Shown here: one piece after another, positions 1 through 9,649 of the stretch
Numbering within the stretch: position 1 is the first letter of the stretch
Layout: the number at the start of each line of letters is the position of its first letter
Assembly: GCF_004343155.1 (NCBI RefSeq)
Contig: NZ_SMDC01000001.1
Location: 434,001-498,000, forward strand
From: Marichromatium gracile
GTDB taxonomy: Bacteria > Pseudomonadota > Gammaproteobacteria > Chromatiales > Chromatiaceae
Length of the DNA: 64,000 nt
Direction of reading: 5' to 3'
Program-made: the position numbers and the translations under genes
The notes under the pieces: model-generated
Databases searched by the model: none
Seen by the model: the letters and a program-made list of their open reading frames with translations, nothing else
What the model was told of the DNA's origin: nothing

Positions 1-77
1 AGCAGGGCGAAACCGCCGAGCAGTCCGGCCTGATAGCCGACGCGCGCGCGGTAACTGGGTTCGGCGAGGGTGTTCAT
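1..77 (-). CDS. rnfG: RnfG, electron transport complex subunit G (5' end only)
   Basis: Only the first 25 codons are inside the window; the rest lies beyond the left edge. The start ATG (complement of 75-77) overlaps the rnfD stop in an ATGA junction, as usual for coupled rnf genes. The visible residues (MNTLAEPSYRARVGYQAGLL) lead into a hydrophobic stretch, matching the N-terminal membrane anchor of RnfG. In the family RnfG is a periplasmic subunit with covalently bound FMN. The identification rests mainly on gene order after rnfA-B-C-D. Confidence 0.8.
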   Translation of the reverse strand, partial: MNTLAEPSYRARVGYQAGLLGGFAL

Positions 78-1162
78 CGACGTGCCTCCGGGCTCTCGGC
101 GCCGACCAGTGGACGGCCGCGGCGGTCACGGCCGTGGATGCGGGGTCGGACGTAGTGGTCGATCACCGGGGTGCAGGCGTTCATCAGCAGCACCGCGAAG
201 GCGACCCCCTCGGGATAGCCCGCCCAGGTGCGGATGACATAGACCAGCAGCCCGCAGCCGGCGCCGAAGATCAGTCGCCCGCGCGCGCTCACCGGCGAGG
301 TGGTGGGGTCGGTGGCGATGAAGAAGGCACCGAGCATGGTGGCGCCGCCGAGCAGATGATAGGTGGCGTCGGGGTAGTGGGTCGGGTCGTGGAGGTGCAT
401 CACCGTGGCGAGCAGGGCGAGGGTGCCGAGCATCGCCGCCGGGATCTGCCAGCCGATCACCCGGGTGAGGATCAGCCCGAGGCCGCCGAGCAGCAGCAAC
501 AGCGCCGAGGTCTCGCCGAGGCTGCCGCCGTGGAGGCCGAGCGCGGCGTCGAGCGGCGCGAAGCTCGCGCCGAGGATGCCGCCCAGCGCCTCGCCCTGAT
601 CGAGTGCGGTGCGCACCACGCCGAGCGTGGTGGCGCCGCTGTAGGCGTCGATCGGCGCGCCACCCTGGACGATGGCCAGCGCCGCGCCCAGCCCCGGGGC
701 GGCGTCGCTGCCGAGCGGTGCGGGGGTGACGAAGCTGGTCATCTCCACCGGGAAGGCGATCAGCAGCGCCACCCGCGCCACCATCGCCGGGTTGAAGGGG
801 TTCTGACCGATGCCGCCGAACACCTGCTTGGCGATCAGGATTGCGATCACCCCGCCGATCACCCCGATCCACCAGGGCGCCCAGGGCGGTAGGCTGAGCG
901 CGAGCAGCCAGCCGGTGAGCAGCGCCGAGCCGTCACCGAGGAAGGGACGCAGCGGGCGCTCGGCGAGCCACAGACAGAGCGCCTCGGTGACCACCACGGT
1001 GGCGAGGGTGACGGCGAACAGCAGCAGCGCCGGCCAGCCGAACTGCCACAGCCCGAACAGGGTGGCCGGCAGCAGCGCGAGCATCACCAGACGCATGTCG
1101 CGGGCGATGCTCGCGCCGCCGTGGACGAAGGGGCCGGCGATCGCCGGGGGTGCGATGTGCAT
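74..1162 (-). CDS. rnfD: RnfD, membrane subunit of the Rnf ion-translocating ferredoxin:NAD oxidoreductase
   Basis: A 362-residue polytopic inner-membrane protein of the NqrB/RnfD family. Several hydrophobic segments are evident. The sequence AYSGATTLGV carries the SGAT flavinylation motif, so Thr178 is the predicted site of phosphoester-linked FMN added by ApbE. The C-terminus contains the ATDPTTSPVS stretch seen in the family. The gene starts 4 bases after the rnfC stop and overlaps rnfG by an ATGA junction, so it belongs to the rnfABCDG operon. Beside nifLA, its likely job is reverse electron flow to reduce ferredoxin or flavodoxin for nitrogenase; this role is inferred from context and from characterised Rhodobacter and Azotobacter systems. 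Confidence 0.96.
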   Translation of the reverse strand: MHIAPPAIAGPFVHGGASIARDMRLVMLALLPATLFGLWQFGWPALLLFAVTLATVVVTEALCLWLAERPLRPFLGDGSALLTGWLLALSLPPWAPWWIGVIGGVIAILIAKQVFGGIGQNPFNPAMVARVALLIAFPVEMTSFVTPAPLGSDAAPGLGAALAIVQGGAPIDAYSGATTLGVVRTALDQGEALGGILGASFAPLDAALGLHGGSLGETSALLLLLGGLGLILTRVIGWQIPAAMLGTLALLATVMHLHDPTHYPDATYHLLGGATMLGAFFIATDPTTSPVSARGRLIFGAGCGLLVYVIRTWAGYPEGVAFAVLLMNACTPVIDHYVRPRIHGRDRRGRPLVGAESPEARR

Positions 1163-1166
1163 GGTC

Positions 1167-2675
1167 TCAGTGCTCCGTCTCGGTCTGCTGCTCGGCCTGC
1201 TTGCGCGCGGCCTCGCGCTTGCGCTTGGCCATCGCCTCGCGCTTGGCGCGCTTGATCGCCTCGAGTCGCGCGGTGCGTCGCTCGGCCAGTGCCTTGGTCT
1301 CGGCCTGCTTGCGCCTGGCGCGCTCGCGCGCGGCCAGCTCGCCCTTGGCGTGGGCGATGTACTGCGCCAGCGGCTGTTGCGAGGGGCAGGTGTAGGCGCA
1401 GGAGCCGCAGCCGAGACAGTCGTGGAGCCCGCGCTCGGCGGCGCCCTCGAGGTCGCCGGCGCGGATGTGCGCGCCCAGCTCCAGCGGCACCAGACCGCAG
1501 GGGCAGACCTCGACGCAGCGTCCGCAGCGGGTACAGGGCATGGTCCGACCGGGCGCGCGCTCGGCGGCGCCGAGGGCGAGGATGGCGTTGCAGCCCTTGG
1601 TGGTCGGCACCTGGGGGCTGGGTAGCGGTTGGCCCATCATCGGCCCGCCGCTCACCAGCCGGGCGTCCTCCTCGGTGAGTCCGCCGCAGTGCGCGATCAG
1701 CGTTTCCACCGGGGTGCCGAGCGGCACCCACAGGTTGGCCGGGCGCGCGATCGCCGCGCCGCTGAGGGTGATGACCCGCGCGATCAGCGGCTGGCCCAGA
1801 CGCAGCGCCTGGTGTACCGCGAAGGCGGTGGCCGGGTTGTGTACCACCACGCCGAGCTGGGCGGTGAGTGCCCGCGCCGGGGTCTCGCGACCGATGAGCG
1901 CCTGCACCAGATGGCGCTCGGAGCCCATCGGGTAGCGGGTCGGCACCCGGATCGGGGTGATCGCGTCGAACCCGGCGGCGGCCGTCTCGATGGCCGCCGC
2001 CGCCTCGGGCTTGTTGTCCTCGATCGCCACCAGGATGCCGCCCACCCCGAGGGCATGGGCCATGATGCGCGCGCCGTCGATCACCGCCTCGGCGTGCTCG
2101 CGCATCAGCCGGTCGTCGCAGGTGAGATAGGGCTCGCACTCGGCGCCGTTGATCACCAGGGTGTGCAATGGATGGCTGGCGCCGAGATTGAGCTTGACCG
2201 CGGCCGGGAAGGTCGCGCCGCCGAGCCCGACGATGCCGGCGGCGGCGACCCGCTCGGCGATGGCCCCCGGGTCGAGCGCGAACGGGTCGTCGCAGGGGGT
2301 GAGCGCCCCGTACCAGCGCTCCTCGCCGTCGGGCTCGATGCTGATCGTCGGCATCGCCAGTCCCGAGGGGTGATGGGCCGGGCGCTCGGCGATGGCGATC
2401 ACCCGCCCCGAGGTCGGCGCGTGCAGCGGCGCCGAGATCGGTCCCTGGGCGCGGGCGATCGGCTCGCCCTTGGCCACCCGCTGACCCTTGCGCACCAGCG
2501 GCGCGGCGCTGGCGCCGATGTGCTGCTGCAGCGGCAGGTCGAGCCGCGCGGGCAGCGCCAGCTCGGTGATCGGCGCGCTTGCGGCCAGCGCCTTGCGGTC
2601 ATCGGGGTGGACGCCGCCGCGCACCGAATGGATACGATTGGCGGGGCGGCGCAACAGTTGGCGCAGGGCATTCAT
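1167..2675 (-). CDS. rnfC: RnfC, NADH-binding iron-sulfur subunit of the Rnf complex
   Basis: Encodes 502 residues from the ATG at 2675, which overlaps the rnfB stop (ATGA). The N-terminal half has the family HSVRGGVHPDDRK segment and a glycine-rich nucleotide/FMN region (GLGGATFPAAVKL). The C-terminal third has two [4Fe-4S] motifs, CTRCGRCVEVCP and CLGCGSCAYTCP. It ends in a short Lys/Arg/Glu/Ala-rich tail; long Ala/Lys tails occur in some proteobacterial RnfC proteins, and this one is modest. RnfC is the cytoplasmic peripheral subunit that exchanges electrons with NAD(H). The same frame stays open upstream to 3251, but that extension runs out of frame across rnfB and is not part of the protein. 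Confidence 0.97.
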   Translation of the reverse strand: MNALRQLLRRPANRIHSVRGGVHPDDRKALAASAPITELALPARLDLPLQQHIGASAAPLVRKGQRVAKGEPIARAQGPISAPLHAPTSGRVIAIAERPAHHPSGLAMPTISIEPDGEERWYGALTPCDDPFALDPGAIAERVAAAGIVGLGGATFPAAVKLNLGASHPLHTLVINGAECEPYLTCDDRLMREHAEAVIDGARIMAHALGVGGILVAIEDNKPEAAAAIETAAAGFDAITPIRVPTRYPMGSERHLVQALIGRETPARALTAQLGVVVHNPATAFAVHQALRLGQPLIARVITLSGAAIARPANLWVPLGTPVETLIAHCGGLTEEDARLVSGGPMMGQPLPSPQVPTTKGCNAILALGAAERAPGRTMPCTRCGRCVEVCPCGLVPLELGAHIRAGDLEGAAERGLHDCLGCGSCAYTCPSQQPLAQYIAHAKGELAARERARRKQAETKALAERRTARLEAIKRAKREAMAKRKREAARKQAEQQTETEH

Positions 2676-3205
2676 CGTGTCGCCACCTCCGGCCGGGGCC
2701 AGTACCAGGTCTGCGGGGTGGGGCGCTCGGGGCGCATCTCGATGCCCTCGGTGGGGCAGACCGCGGCGCACAGGCCGCAGCCGGTGCAGGCCTCGGGGAA
2801 GACGGCATGGATCATGTTGTTGGCCCCCATGATGGCGTCGGTCGGGCAGCGCTTGAGGCACTTGGTGCAGCCCACGCAGCGCTCGTCGTGGATGTGTGCG
2901 AGCTGCGGCGGCTGGTCGTCGACACCGGAGAGGTCGGCCTCGACCCCGAGCAGCTCGGCCAGCGCCTCGGCCAGCGCTCGTCCGCCCGGCGGGCAGCAGC
3001 TGACCGCCGCCTCGCCGGCGGCGATCGCCGCTGCCGCCGGGGCGCAGCCGGGATAGCCGCACTGGCCGCATTGCGAGCCCGGCAGCAGCGCGGCGACCTG
3101 TTCGACGATGGGGTCGTCCTCGACCTTGAGGTGACGCGCGGCGAGTCCGAGCAACCAGCCGAGGGCGAGTCCGAGCGCGGTGAGGGTGAGGATGGCGGCA
3201 AGCAT
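2672..3205 (-). CDS. rnfB: RnfB, iron-sulfur subunit of the Rnf complex
   Basis: A 177-residue protein starting at the ATG at 3205. An N-terminal hydrophobic helix (about residues 1-25) anchors it in the inner membrane. Next comes a four-cysteine cluster domain (QCGQCGYPGC with a further Cys pair downstream). Two ferredoxin-type [4Fe-4S] motifs follow, CVGCTKCLKRCP and CTGCGLCAAVCP. RnfB passes electrons between ferredoxin and the membrane flavin/Fe-S chain. The gene lies 29 bases after rnfA and overlaps rnfC by an ATGA junction. The longer frame reaching 3826 overlaps rnfA and is not coding beyond this start. Confidence 0.97.
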   Translation of the reverse strand: MLAAILTLTALGLALGWLLGLAARHLKVEDDPIVEQVAALLPGSQCGQCGYPGCAPAAAAIAAGEAAVSCCPPGGRALAEALAELLGVEADLSGVDDQPPQLAHIHDERCVGCTKCLKRCPTDAIMGANNMIHAVFPEACTGCGLCAAVCPTEGIEMRPERPTPQTWYWPRPEVATR

Positions 3206-3234
3206 CTCTGAGACTCCGGTTGCGGGGCGTCGGC

Positions 3235-3810
3235 TCAGGCGAGTCCGGCAAAGCCCATGAAGGCGAGCGAGAGCAGTCCGGCGACGATGAAGGCGATCGG
3301 CGCCCCGGCGAAGGCCGCCGGGACCTCGGCCACCGCCAGGCGCTCGCGCAGCCCGGCGAAGAGCACCATCACCAGGGTGAAGCCGAGCGCCGAGCCGAGC
3401 CCGTAGAGCACGCTCTCGAAGAAGTCGTGGGATTGCTGCACGTTGAGCAGGGCGACGCCGAGCACCGCGCAGTTGGTGGTGATCAGCGGCAGGAAGATGC
3501 CCAGCACCTGATAGAGCGCGGGCGAGATCCGGCGCACCGCCAGCTCGGTGAACTGGACCACCGCGGCGATCACCAGGATGAAGCTGAGGATGCGCAGATA
3601 ACCGAGACCGAGCGGGCCGAGTACCAGGTGCTCGAGCAGCCAGCCGGCGACCGCGGCGAGGGTCAGCACGAAGGTGGTGGCCAGGCCCATCCCCAGGGCC
3701 GAGTCGAGCTTGCTCGACACCCCCATGAAGGGACAGAGCCCGAGGAATTTCACCAGCACCACGTTGTTGACCAGCGCGGTGCCGAGGATCAGCAGCAGAT
3801 ACTCGCCCAT
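3235..3810 (-). CDS. rnfA: RnfA, integral membrane subunit of the Rnf complex
   Basis: First gene of the leftward rnf operon; 191 residues, the usual RnfA length (about 193). It is almost entirely hydrophobic, with six predicted membrane helices of the NqrD/NqrE/RnfA/RnfE family. The N-terminal [20 protein letters not shown] carries the conserved Cys that, with the RnfE partner, holds an intramembrane Fe-S centre in this family. It is preceded at about 46-61 bases by a sigma-54 type promoter and further up by two NifA-type enhancer sites shared with nifL, so nitrogen-regulated expression is the strong expectation. Confidence 0.97.
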   Translation of the reverse strand: MGEYLLLILGTALVNNVVLVKFLGLCPFMGVSSKLDSALGMGLATTFVLTLAAVAGWLLEHLVLGPLGLGYLRILSFILVIAAVVQFTELAVRRISPALYQVLGIFLPLITTNCAVLGVALLNVQQSHDFFESVLYGLGSALGFTLVMVLFAGLRERLAVAEVPAAFAGAPIAFIVAGLLSLAFMGFAGLA

Positions 3811-3855
3811 GGATGGCGGTCCTCACGATAGCGGCATTCGTCTGACACGCCAGTA

Positions 3856-3871
3856 AGCAAGCGGTGTGCCC
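3856..3871 (-). promoter_or_regulatory. Sigma-54 (-24/-12) promoter for rnfABCDG
   Basis: Read on the minus strand this is GGGCAC-N5-TTGCT, with the invariant GG and GC separated by ten bases as required for RpoN promoters. Only the first base of the TGGCAC-N5-TTGCW consensus differs. The transcription start should fall near 3846, leaving a leader of about 35 bases before rnfA. The two TGT-N10-ACA enhancers lie about 70-140 bases upstream, a normal distance for NifA activation through DNA looping. Confidence 0.8.
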
Positions 3872-3939
3872 AAAATCGGGATTGACCCCGAATGGGGCGT
3901 CAATCGTGGGTTTGCACCGGCTTCGGGCGGGAGAGGGTC

Positions 3940-3955
3940 TGTCGTGGTGCCAACA
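3940..3955. promoter_or_regulatory. NifA upstream activator sequence (TGT-N10-ACA), distal to nifL
   Basis: TGT and ACA are separated by exactly ten bases, the NifA binding consensus. The spacing to the second site (3982) is 42 bases, about four helical turns, so both sites face the same side of the helix. From here the rnfA -24 element is about 70 bases away and the nifL -24 element about 85-100 bases away. Confidence 0.65.
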
Positions 3956-3981
3956 GGCTGTGGCATGGATGCCGATCGCCT

Positions 3982-3997
3982 TGTCGCAAAGCCGACA
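3982..3997. promoter_or_regulatory. NifA upstream activator sequence (TGT-N10-ACA), proximal to nifL
   Basis: A TGT-N10-ACA site inside a longer 7-base inverted repeat (CTTGTCG and CGACAAG around a six-base centre, 3980-3999). The extended dyad makes it the more convincing of the two NifA-type sites. It is about 110 bases upstream of the rnfA -24 element and about 43 bases upstream of the nifL -24 element, which is rather close for looping to nifL. Confidence 0.7.
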
Positions 3998-4038
3998 AGC
4001 TCTGGGATCGATGCCGGTGGTCGCCGAACGATTGAAAG

Positions 4039-4054
4039 CGGTACGCAGATTGCT
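4039..4054 (+). promoter_or_regulatory. Sigma-54 (-24/-12) promoter for nifLA
   Basis: The plus strand reads CGGTAC-N5-TTGCT with GG and GC ten bases apart, a good RpoN match (TGGYAC-N5-TTGC). The predicted start is near 4065, about 25 bases upstream of nifL. With the facing element at 3856-3871 this makes the intergenic region bidirectional, and it suggests that nifLA is RpoN-dependent, either autoactivated by NifA or activated by NtrC. Confidence 0.7.
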
Positions 4055-4092
4055 TAAGGAACGCCCAGACCCACAGTCCCGAGGAGATGCCC

Positions 4093-5733
4093 GTGTCGCC
4101 CCAGCAAGCCCCCGAGGCCACCCAGGAGGCCGTGATCAATGCCCTCGGCGCCTTTCTCGCAGCGCCGCCCGAGGGCACCCCGCCAGAGGTGGTGGAGGCG
4201 CTCACCCTGATGGGCGGCAACCCCAAGGATCCCCTGCCGCCCCGGCTGTTCTTCGAGGCGGTGGAACAGTCGCCGCTGGCGATCTCGATCACCGACGCGC
4301 GTGCGACCATCCTCTATGCCAACCGCGCCTTCGAGACCCTCACCGGCTATGACCGCACCGAGGTGCTGGGACGCAACGAGTCGATCCTCTCCAACCGGGC
4401 CACGCCGGAGAGCATCTATCGCCATCTGTGGCGTACCCTCGAGCAGCGCCAGCCGTGGACCGGGACCCTGGTCAACCGCACCAAGGGGGGCGAGGACTAT
4501 CTCGCCGAGCTGACCATCGCCCCGGTGCTCGATCGCAGCGGTGCGCTGCGCTACTTCCTCGGCATGCACCGCGACGTCACCAAGGTCCACGAGCTGGAGG
4601 CCGCGGTGCGTCAGCAGAAGGCGCGGGTCGAGACCGTGCTCGATGCCGCACCGGCGTTGATCGTGCTGCTCGATCACGAGGGTCGGATCATCCTCGACAA
4701 CCAGGAGTACAAGAAGCTGCTCGGCGATCTGCGCGGACGCGAGCCGCTCGAGGTGCTGCGCGCTGCGCTGCGCGAGCAGGTCGGGGTGGACGTGCTCGAG
4801 GCCGGGGTCTCGGGGCAGGGGTTCAAGAACCTGGAGGTCGGGATCGAGGTCCCGGGCGGGGGCGGGCCGCGCTGGTTCGTCTGCTCGGCGACCCCGGTCG
4901 AGGAGTCCGACGTCTCGGCGCGCAGCTATTTCGGGCGTGCCAGCGGGGGCGAGCACCGGGTGCTGTTGCTCGCCAACGAGGTCACCAGCCGGCGTCGCGA
5001 GATCGAGCGCTCGCACCTCGAGAACCTGCGCGCGCGGCTCGCCGAGCAGCAGCGCATGCACGGCATGCGCGAGGCCCTGGCCGCGGCCATCTACCAGATC
5101 CAGGTGCCGCTCAACGTCATCAGCGCCGCCGCCTCGATGCTGCGCGGCGGCGCGGCCAACATCGACACCCTCGCCGGGATGCTCGATCAGATCAGCCATT
5201 CCGGCCAGCGTGCGCTCGACACCCTGACCTCGGCGCTCCCCGAGGAGCCGCGCGAGCCGGGGGCGCTGGTCAACGTCAACGAGCTGCTGCGTCAGGTGCT
5301 CGAACTCGAGACCGACCGGCTGCTCGCCAACGGCGTGGTGGTCGACTGGCGCCCGGCGGCGGTGCTGCCCGAGTTCACCAGCCACAAGGATCAGCTGCGC
5401 GCGCTCTTCAAGCACCTGGTCGACAATGCCATCCATGCCCTGTGCGAGTCCGGGCGGGCGCAGCGCGAGCTGCGTCTGTGCACCCGGCGCGTCGACGACG
5501 GGGTCGAGGTGGAGATCGAGGACAACGGGTCGGGGATCGCCCCGGAGGATCGCTATCGCGTCTTCGAGCCCTTCTTCATCGGCTGGCGACAGCGTCGCGG
5601 TCATGCCGGGATGGGGTTGGCGCTGGCCCAGGAGATCGTCAACGCCCATGGCGGTTCGATCGAGGTCGATTCGGAGGCGGTCGCCGGTTGTCGCGTGCGG
5701 CTGTTGCTCAACACCCTGTCGCAGGAACGCTGA
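4093..5733 (+). CDS. nifL: NifL, PAS/redox-sensing anti-activator of NifA
   Basis: About 546 residues. A first PAS domain (roughly residues 55-165, LFFEAVEQSPLAISITDA onward) is the FAD redox sensor in characterised NifL. A second PAS-like region follows (about 180-290), then a histidine-kinase-like transmitter with N-box (HLVDNAIHAL) and G-boxes (EDNGSGIAPED, GMGLALAQEIV). The position equivalent to the phospho-acceptor His is not His (IYQIQVPLN), fitting a protein that binds NifA rather than phosphorylating it. Start choice: GAGGAG (4081-4086) abuts the ATG at 4087 but is six bases before GTG 4093, so GTG is preferred. nifA follows directly. Confidence 0.93.
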   Translation: MSPQQAPEATQEAVINALGAFLAAPPEGTPPEVVEALTLMGGNPKDPLPPRLFFEAVEQSPLAISITDARATILYANRAFETLTGYDRTEVLGRNESILSNRATPESIYRHLWRTLEQRQPWTGTLVNRTKGGEDYLAELTIAPVLDRSGALRYFLGMHRDVTKVHELEAAVRQQKARVETVLDAAPALIVLLDHEGRIILDNQEYKKLLGDLRGREPLEVLRAALREQVGVDVLEAGVSGQGFKNLEVGIEVPGGGGPRWFVCSATPVEESDVSARSYFGRASGGEHRVLLLANEVTSRRREIERSHLENLRARLAEQQRMHGMREALAAAIYQIQVPLNVISAAASMLRGGAANIDTLAGMLDQISHSGQRALDTLTSALPEEPREPGALVNVNELLRQVLELETDRLLANGVVVDWRPAAVLPEFTSHKDQLRALFKHLVDNAIHALCESGRAQRELRLCTRRVDDGVEVEIEDNGSGIAPEDRYRVFEPFFIGWRQRRGHAGMGLALAQEIVNAHGGSIEVDSEAVAGCRVRLLLNTLSQER

Positions 5734-5750
5734 TCGTGGTCGAGGATCTC

Positions 5751-7337
<1,587 letters not shown>

Positions 7338-7344
7338 GCGGGGT

Positions 7345-9543
7345 TCAGCGCGGCAGGCGGATGATGCGCTCGACCAGCGGGATATGGCGCAGCCGGCGCA
7401 TGATCTGGGCGAGATGGACACGGCTGCGCACCAGGATCACGAACTCCAGCGCGGTGGTCATCCCCTCCTTCTCGCAGGAGACCACGGTCTCGATGTTCGA
7501 GCCCTGTTCGGCGATGGCGCTGGCGACCACCGCCAGGGCGCCGCGGCGGTTGCCGATCTCGACGCGGATCTCGGTGGAGAACTCGCCCTCGGGCTCGCTC
7601 GCCCACTCCACCGCCAACCGGCGGTCGCGCTTGCGCTCGGGGCTGCCGAGGTTGCGACACTCGCTGCGGTGCACGACGATGCCGCGCCCGGGGCTGAACT
7701 GGGCGGCGATGGTGTCGCCGGGAATCGGTCGGCAGCAGCGTGCGAAGCTCACCACCATGCCCTCGGTGCCGCGGATCGCCAGGCGGTTGGGGTGGTTCTT
7801 GGCCTCGTTGCGGGGCTCGCTGCCGAGCTCCTCGAGCTCGCCGCCGACGAGTCGGCGCGCGACCAGTGCGGCGAGCCGGTTGCCGAGACCGATGTCGACC
7901 AGCAGGGCGTCGAGTCCGGCGAGCTTGGCCTCGTCGAGATAGGCGGCGAGTCGTGGCGTCTCGAGCTGGTCGAGGTCGAGGTCGAAGACCGAGAGTTCGG
8001 CGTTGAGCAGCCGCTTGCCGAGCCCGAGCGCCTCGCGCTGCTTGAGGTTCTTGAGATAGCTGCGGATGCCGGCGCGGGCCTTGCCGGTGGTGACGAAGTT
8101 CAGCCAGGAGGCGTTGGGCTTGGCCCCGGGGGCGTTGATGATCTCGACGCGCTGGCCGCTGCGCAGCACCGTGTTGAGCGCCACCAGGCGGTGATCGACG
8201 CGGGCGGCGACACAGGTGTTGCCGATGTCGGAGTGGATCGCGAAGGCGAAGTCGACGACGGTGGCGCCGCGCTTGAGGGTGATGATCCGGCCCTTGGGGG
8301 TGAAGACATAGACCTCGCCGGGGAAGAGGTCGACCTTGACGTTCTCGAGGAACTCGACCGAGTTGCCGGCCTCGCGCTGCATCTCCAGCAGGTTCTGCAG
8401 CCAGTCGGCGGCGAGTGCCGCGGGGTTGGCCTCCTCGCCGCTCTTGTAGAGCCAGTGCGCGGCGATCCCCGACTCGGCCATGCGCTGCATGTCCTCGGTG
8501 CGGATCTGCACCTCGATCTGCACCCCCTGGGGGCCGACCAGCACGGTGTGCAGCGACTGGTAGCCGTTGGCCTTGGGGATGGCGATATAGTCCTTGAAGC
8601 GACCGGGGACCGGCTTGTAGAGGTTGTGGACCACGCCGAGCACGCGGTAGCAGGTGTCGACCCGGTCGACGACCACGCGGAAGGCGGAGACGTCGATCAC
8701 CTCCTCGAAGGGGTGATGCTTGTCGCGCATCTTGCGGTAGATGCCGTAGAGATGCTTGCGTCGTCCCTCGACGGTGCCGGGGATCCCTTCCTGGGCGAGC
8801 GCCTCCTGGAGCGCCCGCTCGACCGCGCCGACCATCTCGACCCGCTCCCCGTGGGTGTGTCGGACCGCGCGATGGATGATCCGGCGGCGCCACGGCCAGT
8901 GGTGCTCGAAGCCGAGCTCCTCGAGCTCGATGCGGACCCAGTTGATGCCCAGGCGGTTGGCGATCGGGGCGTAGATCTCCAGGGTCTCGCGCGAGATCCG
9001 GCGACAGGCCTCGGGGCGCATCGCGTCGAGGGTGCGCATGTTGTGCAGCCGGTCGGCGAGCTTGATGAGGATCACCCGGATGTCGCGGGTCATCGCCAGC
9101 AGCATCTTCTGCAGGCTCGCCGCCTGCGCCTCGGCGCGCGAGTCGAAGTCGATCTGCGAAAGCTTGCTGACCCCGTCGACCAGCTCGGCGACATCGTCGC
9201 CGAAGTCGGCGGCGACCTCGGCCTTGGCGATGTCGGTATCCTCGATGACGTCGTGCAGCAGCGCCGCCATCAGACATTTGTAGTCCATGCGCATCTCGGC
9301 GAGGATGCGCGCCACCGCGACCGGGTGGTAGATGTAGGGCTCGCCCGACTTGCGCTTCTGGCCCTCGTGGGCCTCGGCGCCGAACAGATAGGCGCGATAG
9401 AACTCGCGGACCTGGTCGGGGGGGAGATAGCTTTCGAGATAGGCGCAGAGGTCGCTGATGAGATAGCGCGGCGGCTCGGCGCGCAGCGGGGATTCGGGTG
9501 CGCGGGCGACGGGCGGCGCGACGGTCAGCGGATCGGCGGGCAT
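7345..9543 (-). CDS. spoT: SpoT/RelA-family bifunctional (p)ppGpp synthetase/hydrolase
   Basis: About 732 residues. The N-terminal HD hydrolase domain has AALLHDVIEDTD and LADRLHNMRTLD intact, so ppGpp hydrolysis should be active. Then come the synthetase domain (FRVVVDRVDTCYRVLG, GYQSLHTVL), a TGS domain (VFTPKGRIITLKRGATVVDFAFAIH), and a C-terminal ACT domain. The start is uncertain: ATG 9543 is used here, while an in-frame GTG at 9588 would add 15 residues; neither has a strong ribosome site. It is third in the conserved gmk-rpoZ-spoT cluster, as in E. coli. The intact HD motifs favour SpoT over RelA. Confidence 0.95.
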   Translation of the reverse strand: MPADPLTVAPPVARAPESPLRAEPPRYLISDLCAYLESYLPPDQVREFYRAYLFGAEAHEGQKRKSGEPYIYHPVAVARILAEMRMDYKCLMAALLHDVIEDTDIAKAEVAADFGDDVAELVDGVSKLSQIDFDSRAEAQAASLQKMLLAMTRDIRVILIKLADRLHNMRTLDAMRPEACRRISRETLEIYAPIANRLGINWVRIELEELGFEHHWPWRRRIIHRAVRHTHGERVEMVGAVERALQEALAQEGIPGTVEGRRKHLYGIYRKMRDKHHPFEEVIDVSAFRVVVDRVDTCYRVLGVVHNLYKPVPGRFKDYIAIPKANGYQSLHTVLVGPQGVQIEVQIRTEDMQRMAESGIAAHWLYKSGEEANPAALAADWLQNLLEMQREAGNSVEFLENVKVDLFPGEVYVFTPKGRIITLKRGATVVDFAFAIHSDIGNTCVAARVDHRLVALNTVLRSGQRVEIINAPGAKPNASWLNFVTTGKARAGIRSYLKNLKQREALGLGKRLLNAELSVFDLDLDQLETPRLAAYLDEAKLAGLDALLVDIGLGNRLAALVARRLVGGELEELGSEPRNEAKNHPNRLAIRGTEGMVVSFARCCRPIPGDTIAAQFSPGRGIVVHRSECRNLGSPERKRDRRLAVEWASEPEGEFSTEIRVEIGNRRGALAVVASAIAEQGSNIETVVSCEKEGMTTALEFVILVRSRVHLAQIMRRLRHIPLVERIIRLPR

Positions 9544-9649
9544 GGACGGCGCGATGCGGCGGTGGAGGTGGGGGGATGCGCGCGCCACCGGCAGGGAGGC
9601 CGGTGGGCACGCCCGGGTGCGGGCATGGGGACCCGCCGCGAGGACACGA

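Noticed and set aside
1629-3056. Long plus-strand open frame opposite rnfC-rnfB (475 codons)
   Set aside because: High GC content keeps antisense frames open. The translation is Arg/Gly/Asp/His-rich without family sequence, while rnfC and rnfB on the other strand carry all Fe-S motifs.
2676-3251. Apparent N-terminal extension of rnfC across rnfB
   Set aside because: The extension is out of frame with rnfB and Arg-rich. RnfC homologues begin near MNALRQLLRRPANRIHS, which has an ATG overlapping the rnfB stop.
3960-3975. Additional RpoN-like element TGGCATGGATGCCGA
   Set aside because: GG is followed after ten bases by GA rather than GC, so the invariant -12 element is missing.
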